A stretch of DNA of 64,000 nucleotides from Chalciporus piperatus (taxonomy: Eukaryota; Basidiomycota; Agaricomycetes; Boletales; Boletaceae). The translations under genes were made by a program, and so were the position numbers. Location: positions 1 to 64,000 of the forward strand of contig JBBPTG010000127.1 of assembly GCA_038093975.1 (NCBI GenBank). The letters run 5' to 3'. Position 1 is the first letter of the stretch; every line of letters begins with the position of its first letter. Below, piece by piece: positions 11,200 to 21,408 of the stretch. The notes beneath the pieces were generated by a model. It was given only the letters and a program-made list of their open reading frames with translations. It did no database searches and was not told the DNA's origin.

Positions 11200-13805
11200 G
11201 GGCCGTGTACTTCGCAATGTCCTCCCCGACCTTGCGACAGCTGGTCGGCCTTGTATACGTAAGAAATTCTGACTTGGCCCCTGAATTTGCCCCGAACGCT
11301 CTGTGTTTACCCAATCCTGGTGGTTGGGATTGACATTGGTGAGGTACGTATCTCAAACTCTTCGCCAATTCTCTGACAGGAATGAGAAAGTTCACTCGAA
11401 TGCATGACCCTCGGGGTGTCCCTACATACATATAGTGAGCCATCATTGCGGACAATCATCATCCAGCATCCAGAACATGTCTACTGAACTCACAGTCTCA
11501 CAAGGTGCGCTCGCACTTGGCGTAGCATCCTCCGCATGGGTCATCTGGCGCAGATACCTTGCGCCGAACCCTCTTGATAACATCCCAGGACCGGCTAATA
11601 GGAGCCTATGGTCAGGTCAGTCCATCAGACCATCCAGAACCTGAACATGGGCTAACTGTTCCACACCAGGTAACCTCGCTGACATATTCAACCTCTTTGC
11701 CCGGGATTATCACGAAATGCTGTTCCAGCGCTACGGCGGGATCGTTAAATTTACTGGATTGTTTGGTGTACGTTCTGTTATCGTGTAGCCATTTGAGTGA
11801 GCTCATCGTCAACTATGCTGTACAGTCGAGGGCACTCTATGTCTCTGATGCAACAGCGCTCCATCACATCCTCGTCAAAGACGCCGCCCACTGGCAATTG
11901 GCAGATGCGTTCCTCGCGTAAGTGCCGAATCTCTCGAATGCAGCTACCTCTCACTGTCTCGTGAACAGTATCAATAGAATCTTATTTGGAAACGGCTTGC
12001 TGTCCACGATTGGTGAGCACCGGCCCAATTAACATCAGTCCGACCAATGCTAACTTCCCTGCATCTCAGGTGACCAACATCGTAAACAGAGAAAGATGTT
12101 AAACTCCGTGTTCTCTACCGCTCACATGCGCCATATGATTCCTATCTTCATCGAGATAACTTCTACGGTAAGCATCCAGACCCATGGTAGAGTATTGTCT
12201 TCAACGCAAGGACAGCTCCGGGACTCGATTGCCGAGCAGGTCAAGGATGGGCAGGCCGAAATCGACATGCTGGAGTGGTTCACCAGAACGGCACTCGAAC
12301 TTGTTGCCCAGAGTGGCCTCGGACATTCGTTCGATTCGCTCAAGGGGACGGATTCTAACCCGTACAGCAAGGCTGTCAAGAACCTCATGTAAGCGATGCT
12401 CATCTCGATATGAGACTCAGACTGGACGTCAGTAGGCCGAGCGTCATCAAAACAAGTATACAGCGGCAACTCCTGCCTGCATTAGTCAAGTTTACATCAC
12501 CCAAGTTCCGGAGGGCTGTTGCAGAAATGATCCCTTGGGCTACGCTGCAGGAAATGCTCGCTATCGTGGATCTCATGGACAAAACCTCTATCGATCTACT
12601 CAAAGAGAAGAGGAGGGCAATCGCGGAGGGCGACGATGCACTGATTCAGCAGGTCGGACAGGGAAAGGATATCATGAGTATTCTCTGTCAGTGGATTTCT
12701 CGAGGTGGCTCGTGGTCTTGCTGATCGGACCTTTCACAGTGAAAGCGAACATGAGCGCTTCTGAACAGGATCGCCTGACAGAGGATGAATTACTCGGACA
12801 GATGACGTGGGTGCCACCGAAGAATCGACGAAGCTATGCTAACTACCCGCGTGTAGGACCCTTATCTTTGCTGCTATGGACTCGAGTTCAAGCGCGCTGT
12901 CACGGACCATTTATCTCCTCTCTCAACACCCAGAAGTCCAAGAGAAAGTCCGTAAGGAATACCAGCGGATCAAGGGTGACAGAGACGCTGTGACCTACGA
13001 TGATCTCGTCAGCCTCCCATACCTCGACGCTGTCTGTCGAGAGACATTACGATTGTGAGTGCATCTATTTGTTGCGTTATGTCGTGACTCTGAGGTATTT
13101 GTCAGGTATCCCCCTGTAACGTACTTGACACGCAAGTGAGCATCTCCACTGGCTTAGCAGCTCTGATAAGATATTGACGCGTGTTATCCAGTGCGACGAA
13201 GGACATCGTGCTGCCTTTTGCTAACCCGGTCAAGGGCGTCAACGGCAAGGAGATGAATGAGGTTTTGGTTCCCAATGGTACACTCGTGATGTTCTCGCTC
13301 ATTGGCGCCAACTGCAACCAAGAAGTATGGGGCGAGGATGCAATGGAATGGAAGCCCGAACGTTGGCTTCAGCCACTTCCTTCGACCGTGACCGAGGCAC
13401 AGACTCCTGGCGTCTACTCTCACCTGTGCGTATCTAAGCCTCATTGTCTACTTACACTGACCCTGGTTGCAGGATGACGTTCTCAGGTGGAGGAAGATCC
13501 TGCATGTGAGTCCAGCTTCTAATGTCGGGTTCTTCCTCAATTGATGTCACTCTCACTTCACAGTGGTTTCAAGTTCTCGCAGTTGGAGATGAGTAAGTGA
13601 CGATGAATTAACTGAAGGCATGCGCTGAACCCAGTCTCCTGTAGAAGTCGTGCTGTCCGTGTTACTCGAGTCTTTCAAGTTCTCGCCCACTCACGAAATC
13701 GAATGGACCATGGGCCTTTCCGCACCTCGTGTCAAGGGCTCTGAGGACAAGTCCTACCGGCTCCCCATCAGGGTGGAGTTCGTTAACGGCGCGAATGACA
13801 ACTAA
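11200..13805 (+). repeat. Tandem duplicate block carrying P450 copy C
   Basis: This block repeats the promoter and gene order of about 8030-10643. The promoter similarity includes the CAGCTGGTCGGCCTTG and CCCCTGAATTTGC stretches that match the copy B upstream region, followed by the same exon-intron plan. The similarity starts about 40 bases after the inverted duplication ends, so the tandem and inverted copies lie edge to edge. Confidence 0.7.
11477..13805 (+). CDS. Cytochrome P450, copy C
   Basis: The exon plan and start (MSTELTVSQG) match copy B, and all splice sites needed for an intact frame are present, including the donor lost in copy A (GT at 12389-12390). The heme loop FSGGGRSCIG, ETLR and KPERW are conserved. 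The I-helix motif reads AMDSSS where A and B read AMDTTS, so the conserved threonine pair is replaced by serine. The C-terminus (EFVNGANDN) also differs from A and B. Promoter similarity to copy B begins about 280 bases upstream. Substrate specificity may have diverged (inference). Confidence 0.92.
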
Positions 13806-14178
13806 GCCTCCCAATGAAATCAGCGAGCGCCCGACCTCGCTTGTAGGTTGCCGCACGTAGACTGTTATGCTTGCACCATCCTTCTCTTCCTTCCTGTACA
13901 AACCGTGTATCAAGTCCTTCCAAGCATCATAAAAGTGTCTGTGGATTTACATCTGCACCTGTTCAGCCATCACGCATGTCACGTAGCCTGAGGCAGCACA
14001 ACTGAAATTCGCAGACAGACGAGGCCCTCGGGCTAACTAGTATCAGGATAAATAATTAGACTAAATGTATAGCACAGCAGGTTGTTAAGGAAAGCGAATA
14101 AATAACGATCCGGTTAGAACGTCCCAAAGCCCAATAACACGTCGACAAATCCCTGAAAATGAAGACCTCCTCATCTCC
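13806..14178. other. Convergent intergenic region
   Basis: This 373-base gap lies between the stop of P450 copy C and the stop of the minus-strand glycosidase-like gene. It presumably holds both 3' UTRs, and an AATAAATAACG stretch near 14100 could serve as a minus-strand poly(A) signal. No gene is seen. Confidence 0.4.
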
Positions 14179-16237
14179 CTACAGACCCAACGGCGTCGCA
14201 GTGTAGATACCAATACCTCCCGGCCTAAAGTTCAGCCCAGTCAGATTGGTATTCTGCGCGACCGAGAAGATACGCTGCAACTCCGTCGTCGAGTTCGTAA
14301 TCTGGCCGAGGCCGACCGCGTTGAACGGAACATAGACCTCGGTGTTATTCGCGTTGAGATTGGCGACGAGGAGAAGATAGGCCGTGCTGTTGCCCCAGAG
14401 ACCAACGTCGATGCCTTGGTGGTTGAAGTTTTGGAAAGTCGCCTGTGGGTCGACGATGAAAGGCTGGATGACTTCGGTGATGATTGCGTTGAAGTTGGTA
14501 GCGGTGCCTTCGATAGTGGTCGCGTTGCCTGTTGTGGTGGGGTACTGGAAGGAGATGGAGCCTGAAAGAGAGATGTGAGTATACCATCCCGAGGGTATTT
14601 GACGATCGAGGCCATACCTGTTGCACCGTGGTTGAGCGAAGTCAGACCCATAGCAGCCCATTGTTGTCCGGTGGGAGTCGTGCTCCAGTAACTGTATCGT
14701 GAGCAAAGATCAGCATTTGAAAGTCGACATTCGGTAAGGCAACCTACGCTCCGCTGCCAAACGCCTGGGGTGTCGTCCACACTGTCTTTGAACGGTCGAA
14801 GCCAAGGATGCTAAGCCTATTCTTGTAGGTTTGAATACGAGCTTTGATGTCAAAGATGTGACCCTTGCAGTTGTCACAACCACAGTGTCCAAAGTCGGGG
14901 GTACACTCGGTGTGCCAGACAGGAGAGTAGGTCCCGTTGAGACCGACTGGGTAGGCGTCTTCGAGCACGATATCCGCACCCTCCACGTAAGGGGAGAAGT
15001 TGTAGTCCTGCAGTCACGATCAACTCGACGATTCGTTCGTGAGTTGGTTTTTGTAGAATACATACCTCGCAGTTCAATACAATGGAGACAGGATGGTAAC
15101 CGTCCATCTGGTAGATGAGGTTGTAGGTGTCGCGAGCGGCATTGAAGGGATCGGAGTTCCCGTCAGGCTCATGAGCGGTTTCCCACAAGAGAAGGTTAGG
15201 GAGCGAGCTGTACGCGTTGACTTGCTGAGCAACAGCAGTCAAATTCTGGTAGATACTGAAAGGTTGTCATGAGCGAGAGGTAAAGTCAAAGTCCAGCTAA
15301 CTAATAAGCTCACGATCGCATGTCGAAAATAAGGTAGAGACCAAGCTCCACGGTCTTGTCAAGGACCTGCTGGAAAATCGTAGCATTATCATACGGTGGG
15401 ATTGGATGAATCTGTGACGGGAAGTGAGCGGGCAGGTAGAGAAGAAAGTCTGAAGCGTACAGTGTTAAAACCGTCGGCCTTAAGTTGGTTAAGGATCGAC
15501 AAGTTTTTGGCAAGATACTGATCGAACGAAACATAGAAGCCCTGTGGGATGAATGGCTCGAATTCACCACCACTGCCGTCGGCAGGTCTTGCCCATAACG
15601 CGCCAGTCCGCAAGTCAGTCTTCACTACCGAGTTGTTGGTATCGGGGAGGTACAGGAGAGAAGCACTAGACCAGAAGGACTGCTTGCTGTTTTTAGACGA
15701 GTCTGAGGAGCCAGACTTGTAGGTCGCGGAGCAGCTGACGTTGTAAGATGTCTTCTGAGCTTGCAGAGAGCTGACATCCAGGTAAATGGTGTGTCCGGTA
15801 GCGTTGAGAGGGATCTCTTTGGTGACACGGAGATGATCACCAATGCTGATCGTGACGTCCAATGCGCCAAGGTTCTCCGAACTATCGTCCTTGGAGGAAC
15901 TTGGGAGGGAAATCTGGGAAGCTCCCTGGATATACAGGTACACGATAGGGGTGTCAATGATGAACGCTACGTCCTGGGCATCCTCTTCGAGGTAAGGGCG
16001 GAACACCGGCGAGCAGCGGAAGGCTAACAAAGGGTCGGCACTAGGCCCGGGCAGCTGAAAGTTCCCTCCTGGGGGGACAACACTTTGATTAGCCATAAAG
16101 TTCTTGCCGCACCTGTTCGGAAGTGAGTGGTCAACAAGTGCATAGTCGATAACACCGTACCATGTCGATGATTGCGCAAGAACGGTTTTGAGATACGTCG
16201 CCGCAAGCACGGCTGCGAAGCAAGCGATATGCTTCAT
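14179..16237 (-). CDS. Secreted TIM-barrel glycoside hydrolase-like protein
   Basis: The protein starts MKHIACFAAVLAATYLKTVLA, a clear signal peptide. The first exon encodes about 260 residues of a beta-rich N-terminal domain with many N-glycosylation sequons. Joining AACACT|ATTCATCC at about 15463/15413 leads into a barrel-like region: LGLYLIFDMR, then LPNLLLWETAHEPDG, DGYHPVSIVLNCE, a cysteine cluster (CTPDFGHCGCDNC), VWTTPQAFG and a C-terminal beta domain ending TATPLGL. The WETAHEPDG strand resembles the catalytic-acid strand (W..DEPDG) of a basidiomycete secreted family annotated as glycoside hydrolase superfamily. The exact CAZy family and substrate are not assigned. It is probably involved in extracellular or cell-wall polysaccharide turnover. 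Confidence 0.8.
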
Positions 16238-17330
16238 GTCCTCAAGTTGGGGTGACTGGGACCAGCCAAAGGGGGAGTTGGGATGATGCCAAGGAGGAAG
16301 ATCAAGAGTTTATATACATTGCGTCGGGTTTTCATTGCCCTGACGGTTAGGCTGTTCGCACTGTAACTTGGATCGGCTAAAATGGAGAAGCGGGCGTTGT
16401 TGACCAAGCGCATCCGACAACGTAAAGTACGACGAGAACGAACCACATTGTCTCCGCTGTGACAGTTATTCCTTCTAGTAGAATGATGCTATTTTGACAG
16501 CTTCGTCGCTGCCAGATGCTGGGCTGCAATCGTCGATCTACACAAGAAGCGAGTGGACCGGCTTGTATTTTGCAGCACCGTTCAATCTTGAAGCCACTCT
16601 CGATGAGTAAACCGAACCCTTTGCCAAGACTTGATACATATTCATGAATTAGGCGGCGATGAAGGGCAAGGCACCCAAACGACATGATTGTGTCCTTCAA
16701 TTGTAACAGGGGGGAACATGGTGATTATGCGGTTCGGCAGTGGCGAAGAGCATGCATGATCTGACCGCAACGGAGGTTTGGAAACTACTAGGCTTGGTCG
16801 AGTTTAGCTCGCGAACCAGTACATATTGGGTGCTATCCCGCTCGGAGCAGTTGAGGCTCGACGGGTCTATGAATCCGCCTGGACCGACGGCAATAGCGTC
16901 GGAGGCGATGACGGTGGAGGTGTAACGACATGCACCACCTTATCACCCACTGCAGTGCCAAGACAACCCACTGGACGCCCAACGTTCCAGTGAATGTTTT
17001 GAAGGACTTGTGGCTCAGGCTAACTTCGTCGCGCGCGCTCAACAGCATCGGATCCATCAGCGCTGTACACAGCTTCAAGTTGTTAGTGTCAGGTTCTCAT
17101 ATGGAACCAATGAACCAAGATGTCATTCTCACGGATTCGTTGGCTTGGCGTTTGCCTGGGCGGTGTTGTTTGTCAACGTAAACGACATCTCGACCCTATC
17201 GCCATCAAACCATTCAATCATTTGATCGACCCGCCCATCGCTGGTCAGTTTCTTCAACCACGTTTGATCAGCCCAAATGACCCAACACGATGACTGTCAA
17301 AGGCAGGCAAAAATCACTTGAACCATTGAC
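16238..17330. other. Shared upstream region of two divergent genes
   Basis: This 1.1 kb stretch separates the starts of the glycosidase-like gene (minus) and the SET gene (plus). Open frames around 16740-17180 lack homology and splice logic. Apart from the TATA box, nothing specific is seen. Confidence 0.4.
16309..16316 (-). promoter_or_regulatory. TATA box of the secreted glycosidase-like gene
   Basis: TATATAAA on the minus strand lies about 70 bases upstream of the ATG at 16237, a normal spacing for a strongly expressed fungal gene. Confidence 0.55.
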
Positions 17331-18824
17331 ATGGCACGCGTTGCCGTTGCAGAAGACGACCTTCGCGTCGCTCTGATCTCCCTAAAGAAAGAAAAACCCT
17401 CACTCGGCGTCACAAAGACTCATGCCCTCTTACTCGAAACTAATCCGACGTGGGCTGTCAGTGAAAAGCGCGTCAGAAAGATCCTTCAGACCGAAGGACT
17501 GATCGCGTCGGAGAAGGATGCGAGTGGCGGCACCGCTACTAACGGCGCGATCGTCATTCACCCCGTCTCTCGTCTGAACAAGAACCTGGATATCAATAAA
17601 TGGAGCACCAAAGTCAAGGTCCACTACTTTAACGCCATCAAAGGAAAAGGTCTCGTCGCCATAGAAAAGATATCCGAAGGCGAAGTGCTATGGAAAGAAG
17701 ATCCGTTCATACTCGCTCCCGAGTGGTACGCATGCCTCTTCCGATCGGTGCTCACGATCCCCCCCGAGAATCACGTCCTTTTTTCCGATCGTACAGGGAT
17801 ATCTACGACTTGCAGAAATCCTCCAAGGCGTGTGCGTCCTGCTCTACGCCGCTGGGGACCCACTCGCCTCTGCATCTTCCTTGTTCCGCATCGACGTCTT
17901 CGTCACCATGCCCAGCCATGTTCTGTAATCGCCTTTGTCGCGTGCAGTCCGATAAAGTCCATCCGCTTCTCTGTTCTGCACGAAACCCTGCATCAGTCGC
18001 GTTGCTAAAGTTTGCACGGAATGTAGAGTGGATGGCGCTCCACGCGCTCGCGCAGTGTACGAGCAAACTGCTTCTCTCGACCCAAAGAGACGACGGCGGA
18101 TTGGAGGACGATCTACAAGTAGTCCAAGGGCTCGCTGAGCTCGGAATGGAAGAACGATTCAAAGCGCTACGGTATGTCTCGGTCGTTTCTCGGTACGGTC
18201 CTACTTGATGTTTTGGAAGAGACAAGGGCGTGGAGCCTGACAGAGAAAACTGGCGTAAAGCCTACGACCTCTACCTTTCGACATTCAAACAGCCCAAAAC
18301 CGCAGACGAGCAGAAAAAGCTCTCGCGGATCCTCAAGAAACCCATCCCCGAAGCCATGCAAAAAGATCTCTTCGAGTACGACGGCTTCCTGCGCAGTCTA
18401 GGCCGCATCAGTCTCAGTGAGTCTAATCCCGCATACATTGACATATCTCATAACTTGTAAGCTGAGCTGACCCGACGCCCCAGACATCGAAGCCCACGGA
18501 GGTCTCTACAAACTCCACTCCCACCTTAATCACGCCTGCACCCCCAACATCTCAGTACGTCATTTCGATCGACACAACGCGCTCTCGCGGATCACTGTCG
18601 TTGCCAAGACGGCCATCGAACCAGGGGAGGAGCTTCTTATCACCTATGTGGATCCACGGAGTCATTACAAGGAACGGAGAAGGGGATTGTTGGAATGGGG
18701 ATTCGGCCTTTGTGAATGTGAGAGGTGTGTCAAGGAGGAGAGGGAAGCTAAAGAGATCGGAAAAGATAGTGCGGAGGCGGATGAGCTTGCTGATCAGCTT
18801 AGGGCTGGATTGGGCCTCGCATGA
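17331..18824 (+). CDS. SET5: SET/MYND-domain lysine methyltransferase, Set5-like
   Basis: Four exons give a frame of about 400 residues. The order is a helical N-terminus (MARVAVAEDDLRVALISLKK), the start of the SET domain (KGKGLVAIEKISEGEVLWKEDPF), an inserted MYND-type zinc finger (CASCSTPLG ... CPAMFCNRLCRVQSDK), then the second half of SET with LNHACTPNISV (the NHSC box), EPGEELLITYVDP and the post-SET RRRGLLEWGFGLCECERC. That split-SET plan matches the yeast Set5 group, which methylates histone H4 lysines (family knowledge). Introns are GTACGC..ACAG after APEW, GTATGT..GAAG after KALR and one before NIEAHGG. The stop is TGA at 18822. The gene converges on the bHLH gene downstream. Confidence 0.88.
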
Positions 18825-19203
18825 GGCGCTGCCCCTGACATTGATTAGATAGCAAAAGGCGAGTGATAGACGATGAAACGCCGAACGTTGAATCTTTCGC
18901 CATGCAGCAACCAGGGCCCCAGGACGGCTGTACGTTGGATTTTGTCCGAGTATCGACTAGATTGCTTGCCACAGCACAATTTCACTATATCGCCCCATGA
19001 TCCTCCTGATGGCTGTTCCGATTTGAAACTCATTGTAAGCACACGTACGTAGGACGGCGCCGAACATCTTCCGATAACATTTTCAATCCACACGGTGCTG
19101 GACAAAACGAAACGATTCTATCCGGGAAAGCGTGACTAAACAGTAGATACGTTCGACGGCAAAGACATACACGATAACTTACAGAAAAAGGACATCCCAC
19201 AGA
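18825..19203. other. Convergent intergenic region
   Basis: About 380 bases separate the 3' ends of the SET gene and the bHLH gene. No gene or repeat is seen; it presumably holds both 3' UTRs. Confidence 0.35.
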
Positions 19204-20485
19204 TTATTCCACACGCGCTCGCTTTCCTGGTCTTCCATCTGCCCCTTCAACGTTGATACTCTCCTCCGCCTCTGTTCGAACTTCGCTCTCTCCGAATGGA
19301 CTTCGTGTCGCTGGTGCCTGCTCGGCCGAGTGGGAAGGTGGTCGGGAATTCGACGGTGGCGCGTGAGGTACCACCGCAGGCTGAGGAGGACTTGCCCTCG
19401 ATGCGGGCCCGACGCTGCCCGGGTGAGCGCCTCGAAGAACCTCCAGCTCGCTCTCCGCTCTCTGCCGTGCCATACGTTCTTCCTCCCACAACCTTCGCAT
19501 TTCTTCAAGCTGTGCCTGCAAATCACCCATGGCTTGATCCATCAACAACTTCTCCAGCGTCCATTTCTCGATATTACGCGCTTCGTTCTCCTTGAGATGA
19601 TGGATATATTGCACGGCCCTAGCCAAGACAGCTCCTTTGGCCTTCTCCCCGGAGCTATTCGGTACTATACGTCCGAGTTCGTTGATACCTTCGTTGATAT
19701 TACCTCTACGTCGACGTTCAACCTCTTTCTGTGGTAGTCGGGGAGGATGAGCGCCGGTTTTAGGACATGAATGGGACGACGTACATGGTTGTCTTTCCTC
19801 TGACGAGCCCATTCGTCGGACCCCATTGCGGCACTTCGAGTGGCCCTCGTTCGCCCGGTACCAGTACCCGACGGACCAGCCTTTGAGTCATCACCCTCCT
19901 CATCTTCTTGGGGAGCCTGTTCGCCGTCTGCGCTCGGAGGGATCGTAGATGTCTGTACGGCAGCCGCGGCCGCAGCAGAGAGTTGGCCCAGATTTGGAGG
20001 GCCACGGGGATGTGACGATGGGCCGGGATCGCCAATGCCTGGCATGCCTTGCTGGGGGTGAGCGGAAAAGGGTACAGGAATTTGGTGAGCTCCATGAGGA
20101 ATCTGGTGTTGATTTGCGCTTTGAAGGGGGAACAATCCATGAGCGATTGCTTGCAGTGACTGGGTAGCCTCTGGACCTAGATCTACTTGACCGTTCTGAT
20201 GACATAGTATTCGAATTATAGGTGGAGGACATAATGTGACCGAGATCACGTGGAGTGCATGAGATGAAGAGACGGGCCGAGGCCCACATCGGATGGCATT
20301 AAACGATGACGCTACCGGGAACGAAGAGGAAGGAGATGACGGACCTTTTGGAACATCTTGAGGATGCTGGTAACCTGCGCAGCATCGATGAGCCCTGCGG
20401 TGTCTGCGGGAGGTGCAGGGATGGGCTCGCTGGATGCAGGGGCCTGTGTATTAGGCGGTGCTTGAGGATTTACAGGATGAGACAT
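19204..20485 (-). CDS. bHLH transcription factor, USF/Cbf1 type
   Basis: Three exons encode about 345 residues. Exon 1 is MSHPVNPQAPPNTQAP and so on; exon 2 is rich in Pro, Gln and Ala with a polyalanine run and an acidic stretch (EDEEGDD); exon 3 starts inside the basic region. The spliced basic region reads RQRKDNHKEVERRRRGNIN, with the His, Glu and Arg that mark class B factors contacting CACGTG. The helix-loop-helix continues as EGINELGRIVP and AVLARAVQYIHHLKENE. A coiled-coil follows (LQAQLEEMRRLWEEERMARQ), suggesting dimerisation, then a proline-rich tail. Cbf1/USF relatives regulate metabolism by binding E-boxes; the specific targets here are unknown. The long first intron (20196-20344) contains an E-box. 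Confidence 0.88.
20247..20252. promoter_or_regulatory. CACGTG E-box inside bHLH intron 1
   Basis: This palindrome is the expected binding site of the class B factor encoded by the surrounding gene. It lies in the first intron, about 235 bases after the start codon. Autoregulation is inferred only; a six-base site can occur by chance. Confidence 0.3.
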
Positions 20486-21408
20486 GTGCGCCTAAAGAGT
20501 AAGGCGGGGAGAGGATCTTCAATGTTCCGAGGGGTTATCGAGGCACTTAAGATGGAAAGGTCGCGAGGATGACTGTAAATCAAGCAAAGGGCACAAAATT
20601 TAATCAGTGGGAGACACTGGGTTCTATTGTCGCACTTTTGACTTTGGAATGAGACTCTGCGCGAGGATTATGGGATCGGCTGAGGGTGCTGGTCACGGGG
20701 TGAAAGCAAGTCACGAGAAAGTCACATGTCGCCGTTTTATTGAACGCACGGAACAAACAGATGCAAACTTGCGCCACTTTCGTTCAGCCAATCAGATCAT
20801 TGCACCAGTCTATGTACGGATCATTCGCAGTTTGCAGCTAGGAATTTAGAACATCAAATTGGCTCGTAAGGTTGTAGTATTGACGATCCCACCACTGCCA
20901 CGAATACGGGAGGGTCATCAAGACAGAGGCACCGAGTTGATGCTACAATAACTTCAAGAAGACAGGATCGATAATCTGTGGGAGTTCTTTGTACGTTACA
21001 GTGTCATGACGTGATGCCGTTTCACCGTCGACTTCATGTTATCTGTCTCAACTGCAGTGGCTACGCTCACCGTTACCTACTACTATGATTTGTAGTTTTG
21101 GCTATGGTTTGTATGGTTGCCCTACTGTCTGTGAGGACCGACTCGGATGCCCAACAAGAGTTAGCTGTACAGGGATGGACCATAAGCAATCGCTCTGATT
21201 TTCGGACCCTTTGGTGATTCGTCCACGGCGCATTGACAAGGTGAAACGCTAGGTTCAACCTTGTGAATAGCCCCACTCGTCACCACCAACCCTTTCATCC
21301 CTTTCCGGTCTGCCGTACTTGCGGCCCTTATAACACCTCGCTCCTCCCAATTCACTGCGCGTTTCCCTCTACCTCTGTTCACCGATTTTTTTACTGTCCT
21401 CCCCGAAC
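20486..21408. other. Shared upstream region of bHLH and G-alpha genes
   Basis: About 920 bases lie between two divergent starts. The region contains a CCAAT motif (GCCAATCAGATC near 20790) and CT-rich tracts just before the G-alpha start, as is common in fungal promoters. No gene is seen. Confidence 0.35.
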
